A stretch of 64,000 bases of DNA from Enterobacter sp. RHBSTW-00175 (GCF_013927005.1 NZ_CP055931.1:16793-80792), one strand, 5' to 3'. Counted from the stretch's first letter, positions 17,465-27,841 are shown. Made by a program: numbers and translations. Notes: a model not told the origin generated them from the letters alone.

Positions 17465-18024
17465 CTCTTTCTGTCAAGTATTACAGCTGGGCGTTCGTCT
17501 GAGCGGTCCAACCGCCAGGTCGGGCGCACGAAGTGGCAGCTATAGCCCCCAGGATAGCGCACCAGGTATTCTTGGTGCTCTGGCTCCGCCTCCCAAAAGG
17601 GTTCTTCTGGGTTGATCTCCGACACGACCGGGCCTGGCCAGCTTCCTGATGCCTCGATTTCCGCGATGGTTGTGAGGGCGACTTCCTTCTGCACTTCGGT
17701 GGTGTAGAAAATCGCCGATCGATAGCTCGGACCGACATCGCTGCCTTGTTGCTCGTAGGTCGTGGGGTCATGTATCTGGAAGAAGAGTTCCAAGAGCGAG
17801 CGATAGGCGAGAACGGAAGGGTCGAAGGTCACTTCCACTGCTTCCGCATGGCCGTAATGTCTCGCGTAGGTCGGATCAGGCATTTCTCCGCCTGTGTAAC
17901 CGACACGCGTCGAAATGACTCCCCTGGCTCGGCGCAGCAAATCCTCCATGCCCCAGAAGCAGCCGCCTGCGAGAATTGCTCGCTCTGTCGCGGCCGCCCT
18001 ATTGCCGGTAGGCGATTGGCTCAC
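17461..18024 (-). CDS. msrA: Peptide methionine-S-sulfoxide reductase MsrA, copy 1
   Basis: The product is about 187 aa. It reduces the S-epimer of methionine sulfoxide (EC 1.8.4.11). The catalytic motif [11 protein letters not shown] is followed by [44 protein letters not shown] and the terminal [17 protein letters not shown] 18,024 is used (GGAGGAGG about 11 nt upstream); GTG 18,054, just past the upstream stop, is an alternative. It is the middle gene of a three-gene operon and is clearly diverged from the second MsrA at 22,140. Confidence 0.93.
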   Translation of the reverse strand: MSQSPTGNRAAATERAILAGGCFWGMEDLLRRARGVISTRVGYTGGEMPDPTYARHYGHAEAVEVTFDPSVLAYRSLLELFFQIHDPTTYEQQGSDVGPSYRSAIFYTTEVQKEVALTTIAEIEASGSWPGPVVSEINPEEPFWEAEPEHQEYLVRYPGGYSCHFVRPTWRLDRSDERPAVILDRKS

Positions 18025-18056
18025 AGTCCGTTCGCCCTCCTCCGTGTGCGCCACGG

Positions 18057-19289
18057 TCAAGCCAGCCTCGCGGGATCCGCAGCCTGACTGGCGCTCAAGA
18101 GCTCGGTCTGCACGTCCGAACCCCGGATGAGACTCAGATCGACGGGACACCGATCAGCGATCGCGAGGATCCGAGCGCGCTGATCATCACTCAGCGGCCC
18201 ATCGAGGACAATGGTGCGGGTGAACCGGTCGGGTGGCATCATGTCCGGCACCTTCTCGTGCTGCACGGTCGTGCTCGCCCGTTCGAGCGGAAAGCCCTTG
18301 CGGTTCGCATAGAGACGCATCGTCATCACCGTGCAGGCTGCGAGGCCGGCAGATACGAGTTCGTAGGGAGATAGTCCGGTCCCGAGGCCACCGACCGATG
18401 CTGGCTCGTCGGCGAACAGAGTGTGCTCGCCGCTGCGGACCTTGAGCTGGAACGTCCCTGCAAGAGTTTCGGTGGAGACGACGCCCTCCGCAACCTCGAC
18501 CTGCGGAAGATCCGCGCTGAGTGGTGGGAGAAAGCGGCTCGCCCAAACCGCCACCATGGCCGCGGCGTAGTTCGCGTCCGCGACGTCGGTGAGAAGGTGA
18601 TCCGCGTTGTCGAGCGAGATGAAGCTTTTAGGGTGCCTGGACGCGACGAAGATGCGCGACGCGTGGTCGATGCCGACCACCTGATCCAGCGGAGAGTGCA
18701 TGACCAGCACCGGCCGTCGCAGGGAGGCAATGGCCTTCTCGACGTCGATCCCCTCAACCGCCTCAAGGAACCCTCGGCGAATGAGGAAGGGCCTACCGGC
18801 AATCTCCACCGAGGCCTCGCCCTCGCTCGCGATGGTGTCCAGATCATTCGGTCCGAAGAGGCGCAAGATATGCTGAAGGTCGGCCGGCGCACCAATCGTC
18901 GCTACCGCCGCAATATCAGGCATGTCGGCGGCGGCTACGATCGCAGCGGTGCCACCCAGGCTGTGCCCGACGAGGAGGGACGGTGACATGCCCGCCGCCG
19001 CCATCGCATTTGCGGCGGCCCGAAGGTCCTCGACGTCCGACGCGAAGTTCACAGGTTCTCCCGTCCCACCGCCGATCCCGGTCCCGGCGAAATCGAACCT
19101 CAAGACCCCGATGCCCGCACGCGACAGCGCGCGCGAGATGTGAACAGCGGCGCGACTGTCTTTCCCGCACGTGAAGCAGTGGGCGAAGATCGCCCAGCCC
19201 CGCGGCGTCCCTTCCGGCGGTTCGAGGTGCCCGGACAGCGGAGAGCCAGCCCCACTGACAAACGTAAATGATCTTCCTGCCATGTCCAT
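18057..19289 (-). CDS. Alpha/beta hydrolase-OsmC fusion protein
   Basis: The product is about 410 aa from ATG 19,289 (GGAGG 4 nt upstream). Residues about 1-250 are an alpha/beta hydrolase: [12 protein letters not shown], the nucleophile elbow [13 protein letters not shown], and a late [10 protein letters not shown] histidine region. Residues about 270-400 are OsmC/Ohr-like: [20 protein letters not shown] carries the first redox cysteine and [14 protein letters not shown] the second. OsmC domains reduce organic hydroperoxides with a cysteine pair; the hydrolase substrate is unknown. It is the first gene of an operon with msrA and a reductase, behind two operators. Confidence 0.93.
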   Translation of the reverse strand: MDMAGRSFTFVSGAGSPLSGHLEPPEGTPRGWAIFAHCFTCGKDSRAAVHISRALSRAGIGVLRFDFAGTGIGGGTGEPVNFASDVEDLRAAANAMAAAGMSPSLLVGHSLGGTAAIVAAADMPDIAAVATIGAPADLQHILRLFGPNDLDTIASEGEASVEIAGRPFLIRRGFLEAVEGIDVEKAIASLRRPVLVMHSPLDQVVGIDHASRIFVASRHPKSFISLDNADHLLTDVADANYAAAMVAVWASRFLPPLSADLPQVEVAEGVVSTETLAGTFQLKVRSGEHTLFADEPASVGGLGTGLSPYELVSAGLAACTVMTMRLYANRKGFPLERASTTVQHEKVPDMMPPDRFTRTIVLDGPLSDDQRARILAIADRCPVDLSLIRGSDVQTELLSASQAADPARLA

Positions 19290-19390
19290 CAAACCTCCAG
19301 CACGCGGCTTGGCGGTTGCGCTCTCAGAACCTTCGACGGAGCTGAGCGGAGCGCACCGCCAACCGGTAATCGTCATCTCAGGCTATCATT

Positions 19391-19409
19391 TATATGTCTG
19401 GCGCATATA
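19391..19409. promoter_or_regulatory. MarR-type palindrome for the hydrolase/OsmC operon
   Basis: TATGTCTGGCGCATA (19,393-19,407) on the plus strand reads TATGCGCCAGACATA on the minus strand. It is followed there by TATAAA, a likely -10 for the leftward operon, with the same TCTATATGC lead-in as at the two MarR promoters. Confidence 0.7.
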
Positions 19410-19432
19410 GACAAGCCCCTATACCATGATTA

Positions 19433-19447
19433 TATGCGCCAAGCATA
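19433..19447. promoter_or_regulatory. MarR-type palindrome upstream of LysR gene
   Basis: TATGCGCCAAGCATA has 5-bp palindromic arms and lies 26 bp from the neighbouring site at 19,393. The pair sits in the divergent region between the hydrolase/OsmC operon and the LysR gene, so one regulator could control both sides. Confidence 0.7.
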
Positions 19448-19517
19448 CTTCTGCGACCTGCTTTCCAAAGGCGGTCTCACGGAAGAGGTATCAGTCAGGC
19501 GCGTGGGCCAAAGGACT

Positions 19518-20393
19518 ATGGAACTCAATCAAGTCAGCTATTTCATCAACTTGGCCGAGACGCTGAATTTCACAGCGGCCGCTCGCTTGAGCGGTGTGTC
19601 ACAGCCAAGTCTGACCCGCGCGATCCGCCGCTTGGAAGATGAGCTTGGCGGGCCGCTGATCTATCGCGACGGGAAGAACAGCCGCCTGACTGGCCTTGGC
19701 CATGACGTCGAGGCAGAATTCCGGCGCATGGTGGTCGCGATGAAGAGCGTTCGCAATCACTCGGAGCACTGGGCGATGGGGGGGCACCGCGTGCTGGATG
19801 TCGCCGTCGCGCCCACCGTCGGACCAAAGGAATTTACGGCATTCTTCGAGAGCGCATTGGCGGAGATGCCATCCATCGAAATCAAGCTGCACTCGCTCCA
19901 GTCGAACGAGGACACATCGGAGGTGCTTTCAGGAAAATACCACGCGTGCATCATGCCGCGTGAAACAAGACCGGAACGCAAGCTGGATGTGCATCCTCTA
20001 TTTCGGGAGCGCTTCGTGCTCGGCTGTTCTGCAAACCATCCCTTGGCTGCCAACGAGATCGTGCGCGGCGAAGACCTGCTCGAGTTTCCTTTCGTCGATC
20101 GCCTGAAATGCGAGTTTCGCGATCGGATCCTCGATCACTTCGCGCGACGGGACTTGCTCATGCGACCTCGCTTTCGATCAGATCGCGAGGACTGGGTGCA
20201 ACGGGTCGTCGCTGACGGCCACGCCATATGCATTCTTCCGGAACGATCGCCGACCGTGCAAGGCCTCGTCACTCGGCCGATCGACGGATTTGTCTTGGAG
20301 CGCGAAGTCGTGATCGCGACAGTATCCGGCTCCACGGCAACGGTCGAGATACGGAACATCGCGCAGCTGGCAGCCCGGTATGAGTGGAACTGA
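19518..20393 (+). CDS. LysR-family regulator
   Basis: The product is 291 aa. ATG 19,518 (MELNQVSYFINLAETLNFTA) is chosen since AAAGGA lies just upstream and family members begin this way. The helix-turn-helix continues ARLSGVSQPSLTRAIRRLED. The effector domain follows from about residue 90 and includes HACIMPRETRPER. The gene is divergent from the hydrolase/OsmC operon and directly precedes LysR box B (20,419), 26 bp after its stop. It is thus the best candidate to bind the four composite boxes; this is inference from position. Confidence 0.9.
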   Translation: MELNQVSYFINLAETLNFTAAARLSGVSQPSLTRAIRRLEDELGGPLIYRDGKNSRLTGLGHDVEAEFRRMVVAMKSVRNHSEHWAMGGHRVLDVAVAPTVGPKEFTAFFESALAEMPSIEIKLHSLQSNEDTSEVLSGKYHACIMPRETRPERKLDVHPLFRERFVLGCSANHPLAANEIVRGEDLLEFPFVDRLKCEFRDRILDHFARRDLLMRPRFRSDREDWVQRVVADGHAICILPERSPTVQGLVTRPIDGFVLEREVVIATVSGSTATVEIRNIAQLAARYEWN

Positions 20394-20418
20394 ATCACGA
20401 CGTGAAGAGCTTCGGCGC

Positions 20419-20472
20419 TATGGAAACTATACGCGCAGCGTATTGGATAAATCTGGGGCGCACTGCGATAGT
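20419..20472 (+). promoter_or_regulatory. LysR box B with TTGGAT/GATAGT promoter, cut off from msrB by IS630
   Basis: TATGGAAACTATA (20,419-20,431), 9 bp, TATTGGAT (20,441-20,448), then 18 bp to GATAGT (20,467-20,472) form an activator-box promoter reading right. A perfect inverted repeat ATACGC-GCA-GCGTAT (20,429-20,443) overlaps it. An IS630-type element at 20,516 now separates it from msrB. Confidence 0.7.
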
Positions 20473-20515
20473 CGGCGCAATGACTGCAAAGATAAATGAC
20501 AGTGTGTCGAGCTCT

Positions 20516-21674
20516 CTAAATAGCTGCGCCTAATACCGCTACACTTTTGCCTGACCATGTTTTCCTCCGGGGAATGGGCTGGCGGTTTCCATAAAATGGC
20601 GGACCTTTTTCAGTAACTGCCACATTGAGCGGCACTGATGATTACGGGTTATCGTGTCATGAAGTGCCTGCCATAGCCGTTCCACATGATTCACCCACGG
20701 CGAGTAAACCGGCTGGTAAATTACCCTGAACTTGGGATTTGCTTTCAACCAGCGCTGTGTTTCGCGGCTTTTATGGATAATGTAGTTATCAACGATCAGC
20801 GTGATTGTTTTCGCCCGCCGGTAAGTGGCTTTCAGGTGCTTCAGCAGAGCGATAAACAGCGCTGAACTTTTGCTGTTGCCGCCCACGTAGCTGACTTTAC
20901 CCGTGCCACTGTGCAGTGCGCCGGCCAGATAGTATTTTTCGTTCTGCCCCGGCGTCACTACCCGTTTCTGCTGTCCGCGCAACTGCCAGTCCGCACCGAT
21001 TTTAGGATTAAGGTGGATATCCACTTCATCTTCATAAAATACCGGATGCTCTGCGCTGCATTCATCCAGCGCTTTGTGGATTACCGCCATCTTTTCATCT
21101 TTATGTGGGTCACGGATACGCAGAGTTGGCGCGGCCCTGCGCCATACAAGCCCCGCAGATGGCAACCAGCGGCGAACGGTTCCTGCATGTAACTGGCAAC
21201 CGGTTATCTCATTGATTTTTAATGCCAGTAATTCGGTGCTCCAGCGTGAACGTTGATAACCAAAATCGCCGGGAGAATGCTTTATCAGCTCACGTAACAG
21301 GGTGCAGATATGTTCAAAAGGCCAGCGTCGGGAGCGCCCTGCGGGTAAGGATTTCAGGCCTTCAATACCTGAGTGCGTAAACCAGTTAATCCAGCGACCA
21401 ACGGATGAACGAGCACAACAGAGAGTTCTGGCAACATCGCTGACCCGTTCACCCCGATGAAGCATCAGCATGGCCGTGAGTCTGCGGGCATGATTTTTAT
21501 CGCGCGTTTTATGAATAGCTTTCTGCATCAGGCGTCGTTCGCCACGGGGTATTGGTGCTATGATCGGCATCGCTCAGTCCGGTTGGTGGTTTTGGTTGGT
21601 TTGGCGATTGATCAGATCGCACAATCCGGGCTGAGTTCCCTTTCAGTGATCTACTATTCCGCGCATCTATTTAG
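20516..21674 (-). mobile_element. IS630-family insertion sequence
   Basis: About 1.16 kb bounded by imperfect inverted repeats: CTAAATAGCTGCGCC at 20,516 and, on the other strand, CTAAATAGATGCGCG at 21,674. It holds a single transposase gene. IS630 inserts at TA with duplication of those two bases. Exact ends are uncertain by a few bases. Confidence 0.8.
20539..21570 (-). CDS. tnpA: IS630 transposase
   Basis: The product is 343 aa and closely resembles the IS630 transposase of Shigella. The N-terminal helix-turn-helix is RVSDVARTLCCARSSVGRWI. The catalytic DDE domain includes FYEDEVDIHLNPKIGADWQL, TLIVDNYIIHKS and YSPWVNHVERLW. It appears intact. The gene reads opposite to the flanking msrB operon, so it is unlikely to drive that operon directly. 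Confidence 0.93.
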   Translation of the reverse strand: MPIIAPIPRGERRLMQKAIHKTRDKNHARRLTAMLMLHRGERVSDVARTLCCARSSVGRWINWFTHSGIEGLKSLPAGRSRRWPFEHICTLLRELIKHSPGDFGYQRSRWSTELLALKINEITGCQLHAGTVRRWLPSAGLVWRRAAPTLRIRDPHKDEKMAVIHKALDECSAEHPVFYEDEVDIHLNPKIGADWQLRGQQKRVVTPGQNEKYYLAGALHSGTGKVSYVGGNSKSSALFIALLKHLKATYRRAKTITLIVDNYIIHKSRETQRWLKANPKFRVIYQPVYSPWVNHVERLWQALHDTITRNHQCRSMWQLLKKVRHFMETASPFPGGKHGQAKV

Positions 21675-21694
21675 ATTAATTATTGGAGACTATC

Positions 21695-22138
21695 ATGAAG
21701 TTTGAGAAGTCACAGGCAGCAGTTGACCGCCTGACCCCCGAGCAACGCCGGATTACCCAGGATTCGGGGACCGAAAGGCCCTTCACGGGTGAGCACAACG
21801 ACAACAAGGAGCCTGGCATCTACGTCGACATAGTGTCGGGAGAGCCGCTGTTCGCTTCAACGGACAAGTTCGATTCGGGTACTGGCTGGCCCAGCTTCAC
21901 CAAGCCGATCGTTCCGGCAAACGTGAACGAGGTGCGGGACAGTGCACACGGCATGGTCCGGACGGAGGTCAGGTCGGTACACGCCGACAGCCATCTGGGC
22001 CACGTTTTCCCGGACGGTCCTTCCGACCGCGGCGGTCTGCGCTACTGCATCAACTCTGCGTCCCTTCGCTTCATCCCGCGCGACGAGATGGAGTCCGAGG
22101 GATACGGTGAATATCTCGATCAAGTAGAGGAGGCTTAA
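21695..22138 (+). CDS. msrB: Peptide methionine-R-sulfoxide reductase MsrB, zinc-less form
   Basis: The product is 147 aa from ATG 21,695 (GGAGA upstream). MsrB signatures are [34 protein letters not shown] and the catalytic-cysteine stretch [13 protein letters not shown]. It reduces the R-epimer of methionine sulfoxide. Compared with E. coli MsrB, both structural CxxC pairs that bind zinc are replaced ([10 protein letters not shown] and [11 protein letters not shown]), and the resolving cysteine of SGCGWPSF is threonine. Another thiol must then recycle the enzyme. It is the first gene of msrB-msrA-gst-corA. Confidence 0.93.
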   Translation: MKFEKSQAAVDRLTPEQRRITQDSGTERPFTGEHNDNKEPGIYVDIVSGEPLFASTDKFDSGTGWPSFTKPIVPANVNEVRDSAHGMVRTEVRSVHADSHLGHVFPDGPSDRGGLRYCINSASLRFIPRDEMESEGYGEYLDQVEEA

Positions 22139-22139
22139 C

Positions 22140-22679
22140 ATGCATCAGCGCGCTGTTCTCGCAGGAGGATGTTTCTGGGGCATGCAGGATCTGATCCGCA
22201 AGCGGCCCGGCATCATCTCGACCCGTGTGGGTTACACGGGCGGCGATATTCCGAACGCCACGTATCGTAATCACGGCACGCATGCCGAGGGGATCGAGAT
22301 TGTCTTCGACCCGACAGTGACGAGCTACCGGCACATCCTGGAATTCTTCTTCCAGATCCACGATCCGACGACGCTGAACCGCCAGGGCAATGATCGTGGG
22401 CTCTCCTACCGGTCGGGCATCTATTATGTCGACGAGGAGCAGAAGCGCGTCGCCGAGGATACGATCGCCGATGTGGATGCCTCGGGGCTGTGGGATGGCA
22501 AAGTGGTGACCGAGGTCCAGCCGGTCGGCGAGTTCTGGGAGGCCGAGCCCGATCACCAGGATTATCTGGAGAAGCGGCCGGGCGGCTACACCTGCCACTT
22601 CGTCCGTCCCGACTGGGTTCTTCCAAAGCGGCATGAGGCCGGCGATGTGAGCCCTGCGGCCGGGGCTGCAGCGGAATAG
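22140..22679 (+). CDS. msrA: Peptide methionine-S-sulfoxide reductase MsrA, copy 2
   Basis: The product is 179 aa. The catalytic [14 protein letters not shown] is followed by [48 protein letters not shown] and [10 protein letters not shown]. The start lies 1 bp after the msrB stop, so the two are coupled and together repair both sulfoxide epimers. It is diverged from copy 1 (17,461-18,024), which sits in a different operon with different control. Confidence 0.94.
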   Translation: MHQRAVLAGGCFWGMQDLIRKRPGIISTRVGYTGGDIPNATYRNHGTHAEGIEIVFDPTVTSYRHILEFFFQIHDPTTLNRQGNDRGLSYRSGIYYVDEEQKRVAEDTIADVDASGLWDGKVVTEVQPVGEFWEAEPDHQDYLEKRPGGYTCHFVRPDWVLPKRHEAGDVSPAAGAAAE

Positions 22680-22811
22680 GCTTCGCTGCCGTTAGTGCCG
22701 CGCCGATCCGGTTCGCAACCTCCGACGACCGCGTCAATCGACGCGGTCGTCGAACCCGGCCTTGAAGCAGATCATTCCATTCAGCCGCCGTCGCAGTGCC
22801 AGGATCCAGAT

Positions 22812-23573
22812 ATGACAGACCTCTCCTCCTTTCCCATCACGCAGCGCTGGCCAGCATCTTATCCGGATCGCTTGCAACTATACGCGGCCCCCACGCCCAA
22901 CGGCGTCAAGGTCTCGATGATGCTGGAGGAGACTGGCCTGCCGTATGAGCCCCACTTCGTCGACATCTCGAACAACGAGTCGAAGGATCCAGCGTTCGTG
23001 TCGTTGAATCCCAACGGCCGCATACCCGCGATCATCGATCCGGCTGGCCCTGACGGCCAGCCCATTGGCATATGGGAAACCGGTGCGATCCTCATCTATC
23101 TGGCCGACAAGACGGGGCAGCTCATCTCAACAACACCCGCCCAGCGGTACGAGACTCTGGCCTGGGTGTTCTTTCAGGTGTCGGGCGTTGGGCCGACCTT
23201 CGGACAGCTAGGCTTTTTCCTGCGATTTGCCGGCAAGGACTATGAGGACAAGCGACCTCGGCAGCGCTTTGTTGATGAATCCAGGCGTCTTCTCGGGGTC
23301 CTGGATCACCGGCTGGAGGGCCGCGAATGGATTGTCGATGATTACTCGATCGCGGACATTGCGACGTTTGGCTGGGTGAATGCGCTGGTCGAATTCTACG
23401 CAGCGGGCGACATCCTCGGCCTAAGCAGCTATTCGAACGTGCAGGCATGGCTCGAACGCGGGCTGGCGCGACCGGCTGTACAGCGTGGCCTGCGAATTCC
23501 TGCGAGGCCTGCATGGGGTCGTCTCAGAAAACGGAATCTATGGTCACTCCCGTTTTTGCAACACCGATTTTGA
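22812..23573 (+). CDS. Glutathione S-transferase (YfcG/YghU-like), C-terminus altered by transposon
   Basis: From ATG 22,812 the product is 253 aa. The thioredoxin-like N-terminal domain has RLQLYAAPTPNGVKVSMMLE (TPN motif of Nu-class GSTs) and FVSLNPNGRIPAII. The helical C-terminal domain follows. The transposon at 23,515 replaces the end: without it and one TGCAT copy the frame would read RIPARPA and stop at a TGA overlapping the corA-like ATG. The protein now gains 19 foreign residues (WGRLRKRNLWSLPFLQHRF). The core fold should be intact. Confidence 0.9.
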   Translation: MTDLSSFPITQRWPASYPDRLQLYAAPTPNGVKVSMMLEETGLPYEPHFVDISNNESKDPAFVSLNPNGRIPAIIDPAGPDGQPIGIWETGAILIYLADKTGQLISTTPAQRYETLAWVFFQVSGVGPTFGQLGFFLRFAGKDYEDKRPRQRFVDESRRLLGVLDHRLEGREWIVDDYSIADIATFGWVNALVEFYAAGDILGLSSYSNVQAWLERGLARPAVQRGLRIPARPAWGRLRKRNLWSLPFLQHRF

Positions 23574-24862
23574 CGACAAGTTGGCTTGCTTGAATCTATC
23601 CGGCGTCTGAATGGGATTTTATTCCCGCGCCTTGATGAGTTCCGCGCCTGATGAACCTCCAGAAAATATACGGCTTCAATGAGCCTTTCCGTTTTACAGG
23701 TTCCTCAACAGGCCGGTGGGCCGTTAGTATCATCAATATCAGTATTCGCAAAACCAGATCAGTAATTCTTTAAACCGGTGTATTTCTGCCGTTATGCTAC
23801 ATAAGTTTGCTGTCGTGCCGTTAGGGCCCAGGCTATTCTGGCCAGCTTGTTTGCCAGAGCACAAGTGACGACAAAGTTGCTTTTCCGGCACAGTAAATCC
23901 CTGACCCAATCGGCCAATTTGCCAGACTGGTGTTCCAGTTTTTGTATGAATACCCTGGCACATTGAACCAACAAAGTTCGGATCTTTTTATTACCTCGCT
24001 TACTAATTCCCAGCAATGTCGTCCTACCTCCCGTGCTGTACTGCCGAGGTACAAGCCCTGTTGCCGCCGCAAAGTCACGGCTGCTGGCGTACTGCTTCCC
24101 GTCGCCAATCTCAGTTGAAATAGTACTCGCTGTCAGTGTTCCGACGCAGGGAATGCTCAGCAAGCGCTGTCCAACCTCATCTTCGTCCAACTTTCGTTTC
24201 AACTGGGATTCCAAATCTTTAATCTGCTCAACAAGATAGTGATAATGCTGTTGTAATTTCAGCAATAACTGGCTGAGGTAAAGAGGCAAACTATTATCCT
24301 CAAGAATGGTACTCAGTCGGCTAATAACGGCAGCTCCTCGGGGAACGCTAATGCCAAATTCCAGCAGAAAAGCATGCATTTGATTGGTTGTTTTTACCTT
24401 ATCCTGAACCAGGGATTCACGGACACGATGCAGAGCCCGCATTGCCTGCTGAGATTCCGTTCTGGGCTGCACAAAACGCATAGACGGACGCGATGCAGCT
24501 TCACAAATAGCTTCGGCGTCGACAAAGTCGTTTTTATTGCTTTTAACGAACGGGCGGACAAATTGTGGTGATATCAGCTTTGGGGAATGCCCCAACTCTT
24601 CCAACTTGCGTGCCATAAAGTGAGAACCGCCACAGGCTTCCATTGCGATGGTTGTAGCGGGGCATGTCGCCAAAAATTCGATCAACTTTGGCCGGGTAAA
24701 TTTTTTACGGTAAACAGCCTTCCCGCGACGATCCTGGCAATGAATATGGAAAGAGTTTTTACCCAGATCGATACCAATGAGCGCAATGTTTTCCATGATA
24801 GTTCTCCGAATGAAAGCCTGTCCTCAGCATAATACCGGGAAGGAGGGAGTGACCATCTCATT
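23536..24862 (-). mobile_element. IS4321/IS5075-type IS, copy 3
   Basis: This 1,327-bp element is inserted in the left terminal repeat of the complete transposon, at the same point and relative orientation as the other copies. It carries the GGTATTATGC leader variant shared with copy 2. Confidence 0.9.
23792..24796 (-). CDS. tnpA: IS110/IS1111-type transposase, copy 3
   Basis: The 334-aa protein is identical to the product of copy 1. The candidate guide-RNA tail is at 23,536-23,791 on the minus strand. Confidence 0.95.
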   Translation of the reverse strand: MENIALIGIDLGKNSFHIHCQDRRGKAVYRKKFTRPKLIEFLATCPATTIAMEACGGSHFMARKLEELGHSPKLISPQFVRPFVKSNKNDFVDAEAICEAASRPSMRFVQPRTESQQAMRALHRVRESLVQDKVKTTNQMHAFLLEFGISVPRGAAVISRLSTILEDNSLPLYLSQLLLKLQQHYHYLVEQIKDLESQLKRKLDEDEVGQRLLSIPCVGTLTASTISTEIGDGKQYASSRDFAAATGLVPRQYSTGGRTTLLGISKRGNKKIRTLLVQCARVFIQKLEHQSGKLADWVRDLLCRKSNFVVTCALANKLARIAWALTARQQTYVA

Positions 24863-24874
24863 AAATAAAGCACG

Positions 24875-27841
24875 CTAAGCCGGTTGCAGCGGCCGTAGCG
24901 GCCTGAACTTGCCCGCGCCGATCTTGGCGCTGCTGCGCCAGAGGTAATCGCCGGTCAGGTTGATGTGCTCCCAGCCGAGCGGCGACAGGTACTGCAACAG
25001 GCCGTCATCGACGGCTTGACCGTGGCCACGCAAGGCGTTCGCGGCCCGCTCCAGATAGACCGTGTTCCATAGCACGATGGCCGCCGTCACCAGGTTGAGG
25101 CCGCTGGCCCGGTAGCGCTGCTGCTCGAAGCTGCGGTCGCGGATTTCCCCCAGGCGGTTGAAGAACACGGCGCGGGCCAGCGCGTTGCGCGCCTCGCCTT
25201 TGTTCAGCCCGGCATGCACGCGGCGGCGCAGCTCGACGCTTTGCAGCCAGTCCAGGATGAACAGTGTGCGCTCGATGCGTCCCAGCTCACGCAGGGCGAC
25301 GGCCAGGCCGTTCTGGCGCGGGTAGCTGCCAAGCTTCCTGAGCATCAGCGAGGCCGTCGCCGTGCCCTGCTTGATCGAGGTGGCCATCCGCAGGATTTCA
25401 TCCCAATGGGCGCGGACGTGCTTGATGTTGAGCGTGCCGCCGATCATCGGTTTCAACGCCTCGTAGGTGGCATCGCCCTTCGGGATGTAGAGCTTGGTGT
25501 CGCCCAGGTCACGAATGCGCGGGGCGAAGCGGAAGCCCAGCAGGTGCATCAACGCGAAGACGTGGTCCGTGAACCCTGCCGTGTCGGTGTAGTGCTCCTC
25601 GATCCGCAGGTCGGATTCGTGATACAGCAGGCCGTCGAGCACGTAGGTCGAGTCGCGCACGCCGACGTTCACGACCTTGGTGTGGAACGGCGCGTACTGG
25701 TCGGAGATATGGGTGTAGAACGTCCGCCCTGGGCTGCTGCCGTATTTCGGATTGATGTGGCCGGTGCTCTCGGCCTTGCTGCCGGTGCGGAAGTTCTGGC
25801 CGTCCGACGATGACGTGGTGCCGTCGCCCCAATGCCCGGCGAAGGGATGTCGGAACTGCGCGTTGACCAGCTCGGCCAGTGCCGCCCCGTAGGTTTCGTC
25901 GCGGATGTGCCAGGCTTGCAGCCAGGCCAGCTTGGCGTAGGTCGTGCCGGGGCACGATTCCGCCATCTTGGTCAGGCCCAGGTTGATCGCGTCGGCGAGG
26001 ATCGTGGTCAGCAACAGGTTTTTGTCCTTGGCCAGGTCGCCTGACTTCAGGTGGGCGAAGTGCCGGGTGAAGCCCGTCCATTCGTCTACCTCCAGCAGCA
26101 ATTCGGTGATCTTGACGTGCGGTAGGATCATCGCCGTCTGGTCGATCAGGGCCTGTGCGGTATCGGGCACCGCCGCATCGAGCGGCGTGATCTTCAGGCC
26201 CGACTCCGTGATGATGGCGTCCGGCAGCTCGTTGGCCAGCGCCATGCGGTTGACGGTGGCGAGCTGCGTTTCCAGCAGCGTCAGCCGGTCATGCAGGTAC
26301 TGGTCGCAATCGGTGGCCACGGCCAGCGGCAATTCGCTGGCCTGCTTGAGGCTGGCGAATTTCGCGGGCGGCACCAGGTAGTCCTCGAAGTCCTTGAACT
26401 GGCGCGAGCCTTGCACCCAGATGTCGCCGGAGCGCAGCGCGTTCTTCAGCTCCGACAGCGCGCACAGTTCGTAGTAGCGCCGGTCGATGCCGGTGTCGGT
26501 CATCACCAGCTTCTGCCAGCGCGGCTTGATGAACTCGGTCGGCGCGTCGGTGGGCACCTTGCGGGCGTTGTCGCTGTTCATGCTGCGCAGCACCTCGATG
26601 GCGTCGAGTACGTCCTTGGCGGCGGGCGCGGCCCGCAACTTGAGCACGTCGAGAAATTCCGGCGCGTAGCGGCGCAGCGTGGCGTAGCTCTCGCCGATGC
26701 GGTGCAGGAAATCGAAGTCCTCGGGTTGCGCGAGCCGCTGCGCTTCGGTGACGCTCTCGGCGAAAGCATCCCAGGACATGACGGCCTCGATGGCGGCGAA
26801 CGGATCGCGGCCCGCTTGCTTGGCCTCGATCAGCGCCTGGCCGATGCGCCCGAACAGCCGCACCTTGGCATTGATCGCCTTGCCGGATGCCTGGAACTGC
26901 TGCTGATGCTTGTTCTTGGCGGCATTGAACAGCTTGCCCAGGATGCGGTCATGCAGGTCGATGATTTCGTCGGTGACGGTGGCCATGCCCTCGATGGCGA
27001 GCGCCACCAGGGTCGCGTAACGCCGCTGCGGCTCGAACTTCGCCAGGTCGGCGGGCGTCATCTGGCCGCCCTCGCGGGCGATCTTGAGCAGCCGGTTCTG
27101 GTGAACCAGCCGCTCGATGCCGGAGGGCAGGTCGAGCGCCTGCCACGCCTTGAGGCGTTCGATGTGTTCCAGCATGTGCCGCGAGTTCGGTTTGACCGGG
27201 GATTGCCGCAGCCAGGCCAGCCACGTCGTCTTGCCGTTGTCGCGGCGCTTGAGCAGATCGTCGAGGCGACGGCGATGCACGTCCGTCAGCGGCTCAGCCA
27301 AGGCGTCGTAGAGACGCCGGTTGGCGCGGGTAATCGCTTCGGCGCTCGCCCGCTCGACGGCGTTGAGGGCGGGCACAATGACCGACTGCCGCCGCAGGTG
27401 CTCGATCAAGGCTCTGGCCAGCACGATGCCCTTGTCGGTTTGCATGGCCAGCTCGGTCAGCAACTGGACAGCCTGCCGGTAGTGGCCAATCGTGAACGGC
27501 TGGAAGCCGAACACCGTTTGCAGCTCGACCAGGTGCTCGCGTCGGGTCTGCTCACGCTGCCCGTACTCGTCCCAGCTTTCGATGCCGACCTTGAGCTGGT
27601 TGGCGACCAGTCTCAGCAATGGCGGGAACGGTGGCTCATCAGCGCCAAGGATGACGCCGGGAAAGCGCAGGTAGCAGAGCTGCACCGCGAAGCCCAGCCG
27701 ATTGGCCGGGCCGCGCCGCTGCCGGATGATGGAGAGGTCGCTTTCGCTGAACGTGTAGTGACGGATCAACTCATCCTTGGTGTCCGGCAACGCCAGCAGG
27801 CTTTCGCGCTCGGCGGCGGAGAGGATCGAACGGCGGGGCAT
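24875..27841 (-). CDS. tnpA: Tn3-family (Tn21/Tn501 subgroup) transposase, full length
   Basis: The 988-aa product has the standard length for this subgroup. It starts [20 protein letters not shown], the N-terminal part that binds the 38-bp repeats. A long helical middle follows, then the DDE catalytic region with [40 protein letters not shown] and [20 protein letters not shown]. It carries out replicative transposition, producing cointegrates resolved by TnpR. Its stop lies in the inner terminal repeat. The sequence resembles Tn501/Tn1696-type TnpA more than Tn21 itself. Confidence 0.96.
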   Translation of the reverse strand: MPRRSILSAAERESLLALPDTKDELIRHYTFSESDLSIIRQRRGPANRLGFAVQLCYLRFPGVILGADEPPFPPLLRLVANQLKVGIESWDEYGQREQTRREHLVELQTVFGFQPFTIGHYRQAVQLLTELAMQTDKGIVLARALIEHLRRQSVIVPALNAVERASAEAITRANRRLYDALAEPLTDVHRRRLDDLLKRRDNGKTTWLAWLRQSPVKPNSRHMLEHIERLKAWQALDLPSGIERLVHQNRLLKIAREGGQMTPADLAKFEPQRRYATLVALAIEGMATVTDEIIDLHDRILGKLFNAAKNKHQQQFQASGKAINAKVRLFGRIGQALIEAKQAGRDPFAAIEAVMSWDAFAESVTEAQRLAQPEDFDFLHRIGESYATLRRYAPEFLDVLKLRAAPAAKDVLDAIEVLRSMNSDNARKVPTDAPTEFIKPRWQKLVMTDTGIDRRYYELCALSELKNALRSGDIWVQGSRQFKDFEDYLVPPAKFASLKQASELPLAVATDCDQYLHDRLTLLETQLATVNRMALANELPDAIITESGLKITPLDAAVPDTAQALIDQTAMILPHVKITELLLEVDEWTGFTRHFAHLKSGDLAKDKNLLLTTILADAINLGLTKMAESCPGTTYAKLAWLQAWHIRDETYGAALAELVNAQFRHPFAGHWGDGTTSSSDGQNFRTGSKAESTGHINPKYGSSPGRTFYTHISDQYAPFHTKVVNVGVRDSTYVLDGLLYHESDLRIEEHYTDTAGFTDHVFALMHLLGFRFAPRIRDLGDTKLYIPKGDATYEALKPMIGGTLNIKHVRAHWDEILRMATSIKQGTATASLMLRKLGSYPRQNGLAVALRELGRIERTLFILDWLQSVELRRRVHAGLNKGEARNALARAVFFNRLGEIRDRSFEQQRYRASGLNLVTAAIVLWNTVYLERAANALRGHGQAVDDGLLQYLSPLGWEHINLTGDYLWRSSAKIGAGKFRPLRPLQPA

